A stretch of DNA of 64,000 bases from the NCBI GenBank assembly GCA_020444165.1, contig JAHLLK010000025.1:4536-68535 (forward strand), read 5' to 3'. This document shows, one piece after another, positions 17,386 through 25,410 of the stretch. Origin of the DNA: Deltaproteobacteria bacterium (lineage in GTDB: Bacteria > Desulfobacterota > Desulfarculia > Desulfarculales > Desulfarculaceae). Within the stretch, counting starts at the first letter, position 1, and the number at the start of each line of letters is the position of its first letter. Made by a program: the position numbers and the translations under genes. The notes below the pieces were generated by a model. That model did not search any database. It was not told the origin of the DNA and was given only the letters and a program-made list of their open reading frames with translations.

Positions 17386-17967
17386 ATGACCGACGATCCC
17401 GAAGACATCCGCAACGAAACCCTGATGACCCCCATGCAAGCCGCCGATTTCCTGCGCCGCCTGGCCCAGCAACTGGAGGCCGGCCATTTGGAGACCGGCG
17501 GGGTGGAGGTGGCCACCGAGGGCTCCCTCAAGGTGAAGCAGTCCCTCCGCAGCAAGGGCGACCGGGTGGTCTTCAAGGTGAAGCTGAAGTACGAAAAAGC
17601 CGCGGCCCATCCCGTGAGCGCCACCGGCGACCCCCTGCCCCCGGCCCCGGCGGAGGAGGGAGCCCCGGAGGAAGGCGGCCGGCCCTCCTACAAAAAGCTG
17701 AAAAAGAGCCTGGCCAGCGACTTCAAGTCCCTGAAGACGGCCCTGGACGCGGGCCAGACCCCGGCGCCGGAGCTTTGCCGCCAGGTGGCCGGGCAGTGCC
17801 GCCAAGCCTGCGACTACCCCGACAAGGGCGACGACAACTACCCCACCTGGCGCGAGCTGGCCGACCGCCTGGAAACAGCCGGCGAGGCCGGGTCCCTGGC
17901 GGACCTGCAGGCCATCCACGCGGAACTGCGCGAGCTGAAAAGCGCCTGTCACAAGAACCACAAGTGA
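17386..17967 (+). CDS. GAK system XXXCH protein
   Basis: 193 residues from ATG 17386, preceded by GGAAGGA. The N-terminal half (residues about 12-70) has the amphi-Trp layout: TLMTPMQAADFLRRLAQQLE, then a short hairpin, then LKVKQSLRSKGDRVVFKVK and LKYEK. A proline/alanine/glutamate-rich linker follows, then a lysine-rich helical region and three cysteines around residues 128-140. The C-terminus is LKSACHKNHK, the single-cysteine XXXCH signature resembling a CXXCH haem site that has lost its first cysteine. There is no signal peptide, so c-type haem attachment is not expected. It is separated from the other GAK genes by repeat E2 and may have its own promoter. Confidence 0.83.
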   Translation: MTDDPEDIRNETLMTPMQAADFLRRLAQQLEAGHLETGGVEVATEGSLKVKQSLRSKGDRVVFKVKLKYEKAAAHPVSATGDPLPPAPAEEGAPEEGGRPSYKKLKKSLASDFKSLKTALDAGQTPAPELCRQVAGQCRQACDYPDKGDDNYPTWRELADRLETAGEAGSLADLQAIHAELRELKSACHKNHK

Positions 17968-18119
17968 GGCCCCGGGCCGGGCCCGGCCCAGGGCCCCGGC
18001 TTTCCCCGGCCAATCTCCCAGTGTGGGGCCGGTGAATCCGTGGCGGCTGTTTCGCCTGGAGAGGGATTCTGCTAAGCTTGAAAGTGAGACAGATTCCTCA
18101 CCTCTCGCGGGAGGCCGCC

Positions 18120-18575
18120 ATGGTCAACGATGGCTTGGACCTGATCATCCTGGATGACGAGCAACTTATCTGCGACTACCTGGCCAGGTATGCCCGCCGT
18201 TTCTACACCTGGGGCGAGGTGCACGCCTTCACCGACCCCATCGAAGCCAAAACCTTCTGTTTCCAACGGGGCTCCAGCCTGGCCATCTTTGTCATCGACG
18301 TGTTCCTGGGCAATATCTCGGCCTTTGATTTCGTGGAGTCCATCGGCACCCACTATCCCCTGGCCCCCGAGGACACCATCATCATCAGCGGACAGGCCGA
18401 CGACGACGTGGTGAACATGTGCGTGGCCGCCGGGGTGAACTGCCTGTTGGAAAAGCCGCTGAAGCCCTACGGCTTCCAGTTCGCGGTGCGGGCCATCGCC
18501 CGCAAATACCTGACCTTTGCCAAAAAGCTGATGCAGGACCCTTCCCTGGCCGCCCACGTGGAGCGCCTGGGCTGA
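18120..18575 (+). CDS. Stand-alone response-regulator receiver domain protein
   Basis: 151 residues, a single receiver domain with no output domain. The acidic pocket is D12-D13 (IILDDEQ), the phospho-acceptor aspartate is D60 (IFVIDVFLG), the threonine/serine position is S90 (TIIISGQAD) and the lysine is K112 (LLEKPLKPYG). All key residues are present, so phosphorylation is plausible. ATG 18120 is chosen because GGGAGG precedes it; an in-frame TTG at 18078 would add 14 residues. It follows the XXXCH gene by about 150 bp and may be a CheY-like partner of the GAK genes, but no histidine kinase adjoins. A G/C-rich hairpin (18615-18641) lies just downstream. Confidence 0.85.
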   Translation: MVNDGLDLIILDDEQLICDYLARYARRFYTWGEVHAFTDPIEAKTFCFQRGSSLAIFVIDVFLGNISAFDFVESIGTHYPLAPEDTIIISGQADDDVVNMCVAAGVNCLLEKPLKPYGFQFAVRAIARKYLTFAKKLMQDPSLAAHVERLG

Positions 18576-18730
18576 AGGCGTCGGGCCCTTTTACCCTGTC
18601 CCCCAAAAATCATTGGCCCCGGTCTATCCAGATCCGGGGCCCAGTTTCCGCTTGAGAGCGTACGGTTCTAATCTAAATTTTCGTTTAGCTTGCGTTATCA
18701 CTTAGCCTTCCAGCCTCCTCTCAGCTTGGT

Positions 18731-18895
18731 TCAGGTCCCCCGCTCCCGCTGAGCTCGCTCTTGCTCCCTGAACTCCTCTTCCGTGATCTCAACCCCCCTC
18801 ATCCTGGGCCATTCCGGAGCCAACCGGTCGGTGAAAACGTCGCCTTCCAACTGGCATTCGCTCACCGAGCATCTCCTGCTGTTTCTGCTGGTCAT
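18731..18895 (-). CDS. Small 54-residue protein of unknown function
   Basis: A short open frame with a strong start context: AAAGGAGG five to six bases before the ATG at 18895 on the minus strand. The predicted product starts MTSRNSRRCSVSECQLEG and ends in a charged, glutamate/arginine-rich helix (EITEEEFREQERAQRERG). It has two cysteines five residues apart and no membrane segment. No family recognised. It could be a small regulatory or metal-binding protein. The surrounding sequence is less G+C-rich than the neighbouring genes. A spurious frame cannot be excluded. Confidence 0.5.
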   Translation of the reverse strand: MTSRNSRRCSVSECQLEGDVFTDRLAPEWPRMRGVEITEEEFREQERAQRERGT

Positions 18896-18996
18896 GACGC
18901 CCTCCTTTCGGGATGGGCTTTTGTCCGCATCAGTTGCTTTTCTGATTTAAACATATGCACATAATCCCGGCGTGCAACCCCGCCGGCAGTTTTTTT

Positions 18997-19025
18997 GGGG
19001 GGGAGAGGGAAAAGGGAGGGAAAGG
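18997..19025 (-). other. Pyrimidine-rich tract just after the glcF-like stop codon
   Basis: On the coding (minus) strand, starting about ten bases after the stop, the sequence reads CCTTTCCCTCCCTTTTCCC followed by TCTCCCCCCC and an A-run. Near-identical tracts follow the stops of the RsmB gene (42298-42321) and the sigma-54 activator (50055-50080). C-rich, G-poor RNA directly after a stop suggests a Rho-utilisation or other 3'-end signal. Confidence 0.4.
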
Positions 19026-19035
19026 TGAGCCCCGC

Positions 19036-20244
19036 TCAGGGAGCCAACAGCTCCAGGGGGTGGACCACCCGGGTGCCCGGCGCGGTGTGGCGGCTCCATT
19101 GCAGCCAGCAGCCGCTGCAACTGGTGGCCAGGACGCGGGCTTCGCCCTGGGCCAATTCGGCCAGGCGGGGGGCGATGACCGCGCGGGACAGCTCCGGCTC
19201 GCCCAGGGAGAACAGGCCGCCGCCGCCGCAGCACTCGTTGCCGCCGGGCCAGGCGGCCAGCTCCACTCCGGCCCGGGTCAGCACCTCGGCCGGGGCCGCG
19301 CCGGCCGAGAGGCCCACCCCCAGGTGACAGGGGGTGTGCAGGGCCACCGGGCCCGCCGCCCCGGCCGGGGTCAGGGCCCGGCCCTCGGCCAAAATCTGGC
19401 CCACTTCGCGCACCCGGCCGGCCATATCCCGGGCCTGGTCCGCCAGCTCCCCGCCCAAGAGGCGGGGCGCCTCGTGGGCCAGGGCGTGGGCGCAGGAGGC
19501 GCAGGCCGTGAACACCAAGTCCACCCGGGCGTCCCGGAAAGCGGCCAGGTTCCGCCGGGCCAGGTCCCGGGCCGTGTCCGTGAGCCCGGCCGCCACCGCG
19601 GCCAGGCCGCAGCAGGCCTGGGCCGGGGGGATCACCACGGTGTAGCGGCGCGACAGGATCTCCACCGCCCGCCGGGCCAACTCCGGACGGAGATAATTGG
19701 CCACGCAGCCCACGAAAAAGCCCAGGCGGGGCGCGCCCTGGGGCCCGGCCACCTCGTGGGGGGCGTCGTTCAGGAAGAAGCGGGGGGCCGGGGCGGGCAG
19801 CCGCTCCAAGCCCGCGAGCCCGGGCAGCCGCAGCGCCAGGCCCGCGCCCAGGCGGCCGGCCCGGGCCAGGGCCTCCAGGCGGGAGGGGCTGGCCAGGGCG
19901 CCCTGCACCACCAGGCGCTTGGCCAGGGAGACCTGGCCCGCCGTAGCCAAAATCTCCCGCCCGGCCCGTTGGCAGTCGGTGGCGGCCACGGTGTTGGGGC
20001 AGTTGGCCTGGCAGCGGCCGCACAACAGGCAGCGCGAGAGCACCCGGGCCAGGGCCGGGTCCGGGGTGGCCTGGCCCTTCAGGAGCCCGCCCAACAGCCG
20101 GATCTTGCCCCGGGCGGCCAGCTCCTCGCGGCGCTCAGCCTGGTACAGGGGGCAGACCCCCTGGCAGGCCCCGCAGGACACGCAGTTCTCCACCGCCCGG
20201 CCCACCACGGCCCGGGGGTCGCCTGGACCCTGGTCCGGGCTCAA
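19036..20244 (-). CDS. Glycolate/lactate oxidase iron-sulfur subunit (GlcF/LutA-like)
   Basis: 402 residues. Two ferredoxin-like [4Fe-4S] motifs lie near the N-terminus (CVSCGACQGVCPLY at about residues 21-34, and CLLCGRCQANCP at about 72-83). Two CCG domains follow: GCVANYLRPE with QACCGLAA, and TPCHLGVGL with NECCGGGGLF. This is the heterodisulfide-reductase-like plan of GlcF, the electron-accepting subunit for an FAD-linked 2-hydroxyacid dehydrogenase. It acts on the cytoplasmic side and probably passes electrons to quinone. It overlaps the FAD subunit gene by four bases. The substrate (glycolate, lactate or another hydroxyacid) is not determined. Confidence 0.88.
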   Translation of the reverse strand: MSPDQGPGDPRAVVGRAVENCVSCGACQGVCPLYQAERREELAARGKIRLLGGLLKGQATPDPALARVLSRCLLCGRCQANCPNTVAATDCQRAGREILATAGQVSLAKRLVVQGALASPSRLEALARAGRLGAGLALRLPGLAGLERLPAPAPRFFLNDAPHEVAGPQGAPRLGFFVGCVANYLRPELARRAVEILSRRYTVVIPPAQACCGLAAVAAGLTDTARDLARRNLAAFRDARVDLVFTACASCAHALAHEAPRLLGGELADQARDMAGRVREVGQILAEGRALTPAGAAGPVALHTPCHLGVGLSAGAAPAEVLTRAGVELAAWPGGNECCGGGGLFSLGEPELSRAVIAPRLAELAQGEARVLATSCSGCWLQWSRHTAPGTRVVHPLELLAP

Positions 20245-21635
20245 GGCAGCATCTCCGGGCCGGGGATGGCCTTGTGGGGGTTCAAGATGTTCGCGGGGTC
20301 AAACAGCCGCTTGATGCCCTGCATCAGCTCCAGGGCCACGGGGTGGATCTCCGCCCCCACGAAGCCCAGCTTGGCCGTGCCCACCCCGTGCTCGCCCGAG
20401 AGCGTCCCGCCCAGGGCCAGGGTGTGGGCGAAGATGTCGCTCACCGCCTCCCGGGCCGCCTCCTGCTGGGACGGGTCGGTGTGGTCGTGCATCACGTTCA
20501 CGTGCAGGTTGCCGTCGCCGGCGTGGCCAAAGGTGGCCACGGTGACGCCGCGGGCCCGGGCGATGCCCTGCAGGCGGTCCACCATCTCGGCCAGGCGGCC
20601 CAAGGGCACGGCCACGTCCTCGTTGAGCTTGTCCGGCCCCAACTGGAACAAGGAGGGCCCCACGGCCCGGCGGGCCCGCCACAGGCGCTCGGCCTCGGCC
20701 GGGGTGGCCGCCACCTCCACCGGGTCGCCGCCGGCCTCGCGGAGGAGCCCGGCCAACTCCCGGGCCTGGCGGTCCACCACCTCGCCGGGGCCGTCCACCT
20801 CCACCAGCACCAGGGCCGCGGCCGCGGGCGGCAGGCCCAGTTGGGCGTAGGCCTCCACCGCCTGGATGCTCTGGCGGTCCATGAACTCCAGGGCCACCGG
20901 CCGGATGCCCGAGGCCAGGACCAGGCGCACCGCCTCGGCCGCCCCGGCCAGGGTGGGGAACAGGCCCGAAAGGGTGGCCCGGGCCTCGGGCAGGGGCAAG
21001 AGCCGCAGGGTGAACTCCACCATGACGGCCAGGGTGCCCTCGGAGCCCACCAACAGCCGGGTCAGGTCATAGCCCACCACGCTCTTGATGGTGGCGGTGC
21101 CGGTCTGGAACAGGCGGCCGTCGGGCAGCACGGCCTTGATGCCCAGCACGTAGTCCCGGGTGACCCCGTACTTCACGGCCTTCAGGCCGCCGGCGTTCTC
21201 GGCCACGTTGCCGCCGATGGTGGAGAAGTTCACGCTGGCCGGGTCCGGGGGATAGAACAGGCCCTCGCGGCGCACCGCCTCCTGCAAGTGGGCGGTGACC
21301 ACGCCGGGCTCCACCACCGCGGTCTGGTCGGCCGGGTTGATGGCCAGGATGCGGTTCAGCCCGGCCAGGTCCAGGATCACCCCCCCGGCCACCGGCAGTC
21401 CCCCGCCGGTGAGCCCGCTGCCCGCCCCCCGGGCCACCACCGGCACCCGGTGGGCCTGGCAGGCGGCCATGACCCGGCAGATGGCCGCCGTGTCCCGGGC
21501 CCGCACCACCGCCTCGGGCAGGTACTCCCGGCCGTGATGGTCCGCGCCGCCGTAGATCAGGCGGGTCTCCCGGTCATCCGCGAAGTTCTCCGCTCCCGCT
21601 GCCTGCCTGACCGCTTGTTTGGCCGCTGGGTCCAT
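20241..21635 (-). CDS. FAD-binding 2-hydroxyacid oxidase subunit (GlcD-like)
   Basis: 464 residues from ATG 21635, with AAAGAGAAG upstream; the in-frame extension further upstream is low in coding character. The PCMH-type FAD-binding domain contains VVARGAGSGLTGGGLPV and IGGNVAENAGGLKAVKYG. The C-terminal oxidase domain contains ATFGHAGDGNLHVN and GTLSGEHGVGTAKL, both hallmarks of the GlcD/D-lactate dehydrogenase family. With the GlcF-like product it should oxidise a 2-hydroxyacid to a 2-oxoacid. It is the first gene of a two-gene operon and is divergent from the lipid-enzyme operon. Confidence 0.9.
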   Translation of the reverse strand: MDPAAKQAVRQAAGAENFADDRETRLIYGGADHHGREYLPEAVVRARDTAAICRVMAACQAHRVPVVARGAGSGLTGGGLPVAGGVILDLAGLNRILAINPADQTAVVEPGVVTAHLQEAVRREGLFYPPDPASVNFSTIGGNVAENAGGLKAVKYGVTRDYVLGIKAVLPDGRLFQTGTATIKSVVGYDLTRLLVGSEGTLAVMVEFTLRLLPLPEARATLSGLFPTLAGAAEAVRLVLASGIRPVALEFMDRQSIQAVEAYAQLGLPPAAAALVLVEVDGPGEVVDRQARELAGLLREAGGDPVEVAATPAEAERLWRARRAVGPSLFQLGPDKLNEDVAVPLGRLAEMVDRLQGIARARGVTVATFGHAGDGNLHVNVMHDHTDPSQQEAAREAVSDIFAHTLALGGTLSGEHGVGTAKLGFVGAEIHPVALELMQGIKRLFDPANILNPHKAIPGPEMLP

Positions 21636-21956
21636 CTGCTTCTCTTTCCTGCCGTGGACTGAATGCTCCGCCCGGGCCGTTGCTGCCGGTCCCGGGGGCC
21701 CCGCTGGCCCCCGGAACGGAATTATAACCAACGCGCCGCCTTCATATTTACCAATTGCTTTGCGATTTTGCCTTGGTTTTGTGACGGCCGCGTCATTTGC
21801 GGCCGTTAACCTTGGCAGCTGGATTAGGCAGCCCGGTTATTTCCGAGCGCCGGGTGGTCAGGTCGCCAGCGATTTGATCTGCTTGGGTTTTTCAACTGAT
21901 GATCGCCGGTTTTGCCGGTCACGTTTTGTCCCCTGGACCGGCGCGGAAAGGACACC
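21636..21956. promoter_or_regulatory. Divergent intergenic region between glcD-like and lipid-enzyme operons
   Basis: 321 bp without a gene. An A+T-richer stretch (21719-21790) probably holds promoters for both directions. An 8-bp inverted repeat ACGGCCGC / GCGGCCGT (21784-21791 / 21799-21806, 7-base loop) is the clearest symmetric element and could be an operator. GGAAAGG precedes the plus-strand ATG at 21957. No convincing -35/-10 pair is claimed. Confidence 0.35.
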
Positions 21957-24410
21957 ATGCCCCTGTATCTGCGACCCAAGCTGGCCGGCCCCGACCCCGG
22001 GGAAATCCTGGGCCGGTTGGGGGTGGAAAACGCCAGCCCCGAGGCCCTGGCCCGCACCCTGCCCTTTTCCGGCGACGACGCCACGGTGGGCCTGGAGAAC
22101 GAGCTGCAAGCCGCGGTGGCCGGCCCGGCCGGGCAGGTGGACCTGCCCTGCACCATCCAGGGGTCCAACTATTTCCGCAACGTCACCGAGCGCCAGGGCC
22201 GCGGCGAACTGCCCGCCCGGGTGCTGGGCGGCCTGGAAGCCTGGCTCGCCCACAACCCCAGCGGGGTGTGGGAGAATTCCTGGGTGCGGCTCGCCCTGGC
22301 CGGCCTCTGCCCCCTGGCCCGGCGCACCCTGGAGCACGATCTCCTGGCCGACAAGTCCCGCCCCGGGGACGGGCCGCGCGGCGACGCCGGCCGCTTCTTC
22401 CTCACCCACCAGGGCCAACCCGGGCTGCGGGTGCCGGTGAGCTATCTGTTGAAGCTGGCCCTGGTGGACGCGGTGGGCTCCCGGGCCGACCTGCCCGCCA
22501 GCCTGGTGGACGCGGGGCTGGCCATGGCCGAGCATTTCCTGAACGACAACACCTCGCCCGAGACCTACTCCTTTTACGTGACCCCGGCCGCCACCGGGGA
22601 GGGCCCGGGCCGGGCCGCCGCCTCGGAAGCGGCCCAGCGCTTCGCCCTGACCCAGTTGCTGTTGGCCTACGCCGGCCGCCGCTTCGGCCTGGACGAGAGC
22701 GGTCAGCGGGTGTTGGCCTACCACGCCCCCCACCCGCCCGTGCGCCAGAAGGAGCTGAACGCCTCGGTCACCGACTCCTTTTACCGCGAGCTGTTCATGA
22801 GCCCCTGCCTGGCCGGCTGGGACAAGGGCGAGGCCAAGCACCGCTACATGCACCTCTGCCACCAGGTGCTCTCCCGGGCCCAGTTGAACGGCCTGGCCCG
22901 GCTGCGGGAGGCCGGCATCATCACCCGCAACCTGGTGGTGCTGCCCCACACCTCCAACATCTCCCTGGCCAACAACGGCACCCACGTGAGCCTGGGCAGC
23001 CGGCGCTGGAGCGAGGCCGTGGCCGACCCGGGCAGCGGCGTCACCCCGGCCCACGAAAAGAACCTGGGCGATCTGGCCATCAAGTTCGTGGAGCATTTTC
23101 TGCCGCTGTTTGTGGGCACCTACAGCGCCGCGCCCTATCGCCTGGCCTTCCAGGACTTCCCGCCGGAGCAGGTGCTCTCCTTCCTGCCCCTGGAGCTGGA
23201 CTACACCCACTTGCGCATGATCTGGCGCCGCTGGCGGAAAAAGGCCGACCTCAAGGCCCTGGGCTTCCGGCTCACCCCCTTTGGCCCTCCCTGGCTGGAC
23301 GCCACCCTGGCCCGGGTGCTGCGGCTCCGGGGTGATTTCGTGCCGGATTTCCGGCTCATCGACTACCTGGCCGCGGTGATGTCCACCCACCAGAGCCCGG
23401 CCCTGGACGGCAGCCTGGACAGCCAGGAGCGCTTGAAGGCCGATCTGGCCGACCAGGGGATCTTTGATCCCAAGATGGCCATCTACCTGCTCTACCGCCA
23501 GCGCCGCCAGGCGGTGAACGGCTACTCCGGCTTCGAGGGCCGGCACTACAGCCTGTTCGAGGACCTGGAGAACGACCTGGCCCAGGCGGTGAACCTGCAG
23601 CTGTTGGTCACCGCCCTGGCCCAGCAGCAGATGGCCCGGGGCCGCCTGGCCCACGCCATGATCCCCGACCACCCCGAGGTGGAGAGCGAGCGGCGGCAGA
23701 TATTCTTTGGCGCGGCCATCGGGCTCCCCACTTTCTATGTGCGGGAGGACACGCCCAACCGGCTCCTCCGGGAGATTCTGGCCCTGACCGAAGGCACCCG
23801 GCCCAGCCGCCGCTACCGGGGCTACGTGCGGGTGCGCCAGCCCCAGTTCCGCCTGGGGCTGTTGGCCTATCTGCGGCGGGAAGCCGGGCCCCTGGCCGAG
23901 GCCCTGGGCCTGGGCCCCTGTTTGGAGGACCTGGCCTGGCGCCTGGCCTATCCCGAGCGCCGGAGCGCCCTGGGGCGGCTGACCATGGGCGCGGTGGACC
24001 AGGCCGGCGGGGCCTCGCCCCTGGAAGTGCCGGCCGGGGAGTTCAACGCCGCGGCCGAGAGCTACTACCAGGGGCCCCTCCGCCGCCGCCACCTGACCCA
24101 GGGCCTCACCTTCCTGCGGGAGGAACTGGCCCGCGGCCCGGGCCGCGCCGCCCTGGAGGACCCGGACCTGCGCCGCGCCTGGCGCCACCTCTGCCGCCGC
24201 GGCGACCCGGCCGAGTTTTTGACCGCGGCCATGCCCCAGGCCGCGGCCGGCACCCTGAGCGAGGCGGAGACGCTCCGCCTCCTGGACCTTTTGCTCCTGA
24301 ACCTGGCCACCAACGCCCGCCGGTTCCGCCCCCGGGACCGTGCGGCCCAAGGAATAGAAAACAATGTCGCATCTGGTTCCGCACCAGTACATCGAGCGCT
24401 CCAGCGGTGA
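21957..24410 (+). CDS. Large uncharacterised protein coupled to phospholipid enzymes
   Basis: 817 residues from ATG 21957 (GGAAAGG upstream). I do not recognise a family. There is no signal peptide and no clear transmembrane helix, so it is predicted to be cytosolic, mainly helical and with mixed charge. Segments that look conserved include TIQGSNYFRNVTERQG, LNDNTSPETYSFYVTP, LPHTSNISLANNGTHVSLGS and IPDHPEVESERRQIFFG. Its 3' end overlaps the decarboxylase gene by 47 bases in another frame, implying tight coupling. It may act on, or be a partner of, the lipid products of the next two enzymes (inference only). Confidence 0.85.
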   Translation: MPLYLRPKLAGPDPGEILGRLGVENASPEALARTLPFSGDDATVGLENELQAAVAGPAGQVDLPCTIQGSNYFRNVTERQGRGELPARVLGGLEAWLAHNPSGVWENSWVRLALAGLCPLARRTLEHDLLADKSRPGDGPRGDAGRFFLTHQGQPGLRVPVSYLLKLALVDAVGSRADLPASLVDAGLAMAEHFLNDNTSPETYSFYVTPAATGEGPGRAAASEAAQRFALTQLLLAYAGRRFGLDESGQRVLAYHAPHPPVRQKELNASVTDSFYRELFMSPCLAGWDKGEAKHRYMHLCHQVLSRAQLNGLARLREAGIITRNLVVLPHTSNISLANNGTHVSLGSRRWSEAVADPGSGVTPAHEKNLGDLAIKFVEHFLPLFVGTYSAAPYRLAFQDFPPEQVLSFLPLELDYTHLRMIWRRWRKKADLKALGFRLTPFGPPWLDATLARVLRLRGDFVPDFRLIDYLAAVMSTHQSPALDGSLDSQERLKADLADQGIFDPKMAIYLLYRQRRQAVNGYSGFEGRHYSLFEDLENDLAQAVNLQLLVTALAQQQMARGRLAHAMIPDHPEVESERRQIFFGAAIGLPTFYVREDTPNRLLREILALTEGTRPSRRYRGYVRVRQPQFRLGLLAYLRREAGPLAEALGLGPCLEDLAWRLAYPERRSALGRLTMGAVDQAGGASPLEVPAGEFNAAAESYYQGPLRRRHLTQGLTFLREELARGPGRAALEDPDLRRAWRHLCRRGDPAEFLTAAMPQAAAGTLSEAETLRLLDLLLLNLATNARRFRPRDRAAQGIENNVASGSAPVHRALQR

Positions 24411-25410
24411 GGTCCTGACCGAACGGCTGTTGGCCGACCGGTTGATCGACCTGGTGTATCACCGCCTGCGGGAGGACGCGCGCACCCTTTACCGCGCCTT
24501 CACCAGCCACCGCTGGTCCCGCCTGGCCGCCCGGCTCAGCTTCGACTCCTGGCTTTCCCGCCGGATCAGCGGGGCCGAGCGGCGCCTGGCCGCCTGGGGC
24601 GTGGATTTGGAGGAATGCATGGAAAATCCAGCCACTCTGGACACCCCGCGCAAGCTCTTCGAGCGGAAGATCCGTTACCAGGAGTGCCGCCCCATGCCGG
24701 AAGACCCCCACGCCGTGGTCTCCCCGGCCGACGCCCGGGTCCTGTTGGGCTCGTTCCGGCGGGACTCCCTGTTGTGCATCAAGGACAAGTTCTTCGACTT
24801 CTGCGAGCTGGTGGGCGAGGGCAAAACCCGCTGGCAGCGGGCCTTCCGGGACGGCGACTTCGCCCTGTTCCGCCTGACCCCGGACAAATACCACTACAAC
24901 CACGCCCCGGTGTCCGGCCGGGTGGTGGATTTCTACCACCTGGAAGGCGCTTGCCACTCCTGCAATCCCTCGGCCGTGGTGACCCTGGTGACCCCCTATT
25001 CCAAGAACCGCCGGGTGGTCACGGTGATCGACACCGACCTGCCCGGAGGCACCGGCTGCGGCCTGGTGCTCATGGTGGAGGTGGTGGCCCTGATGATCGG
25101 GGACATCGTGCAGTGCTACAGCCAGGAGGCCTACGACGACCCCCAGCCGGTGCAGCCCGGCCTGGCCCTGCACCGGGGCCAACCCAAGAGCCTGTTCCGC
25201 CCCGGCTCCAGCACGGTGGTGCTCATCTTCCAGCCCGACCGGGTGGCCTTTGACCCGGACCTCTGGGAAAACCAGTTCCGGTCCGGGGTGCACAGCCGCT
25301 TCGCCCTGGGGTTCTCCGGTCCCCTGGTGGAAACCGAGGTCCAGGTGCGCTCCGGCCTGGGCCAGGCCCTTCCCCCCCAGGCCGGCCAGGAGAGACCGTG
25401 GAAAAACTGA
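24364..25410 (+). CDS. Phosphatidylserine decarboxylase family protein (pyruvoyl enzyme)
   Basis: 348 residues. The N-terminus HQYIERSSGEVLTERLLADR resembles the start of Psd2-type proteins. The catalytic set is present: D123 (VVSPADARVLL), H177 and H180 (DKYHYNHAPVSG), and the self-cleavage site G281-S282 in FRPGSSTVVLIF. Serinolysis there would give a small alpha chain with an N-terminal pyruvoyl group. The family decarboxylates phosphatidylserine to phosphatidylethanolamine at the membrane. No phosphatidylserine synthase gene is adjacent, so a variant substrate is possible. It overlaps the upstream unknown gene by 47 bp and the Lgt-like gene by 13 bp. Confidence 0.88.
   Translation: MSHLVPHQYIERSSGEVLTERLLADRLIDLVYHRLREDARTLYRAFTSHRWSRLAARLSFDSWLSRRISGAERRLAAWGVDLEECMENPATLDTPRKLFERKIRYQECRPMPEDPHAVVSPADARVLLGSFRRDSLLCIKDKFFDFCELVGEGKTRWQRAFRDGDFALFRLTPDKYHYNHAPVSGRVVDFYHLEGACHSCNPSAVVTLVTPYSKNRRVVTVIDTDLPGGTGCGLVLMVEVVALMIGDIVQCYSQEAYDDPQPVQPGLALHRGQPKSLFRPGSSTVVLIFQPDRVAFDPDLWENQFRSGVHSRFALGFSGPLVETEVQVRSGLGQALPPQAGQERPWKN

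Noticed and set aside
21858..24392. 844-codon minus-strand frame opposite the large unknown gene
   Set aside because: Shadow-like composition. The plus frame has a ribosome-binding site, balanced composition and overlaps coupled genes.
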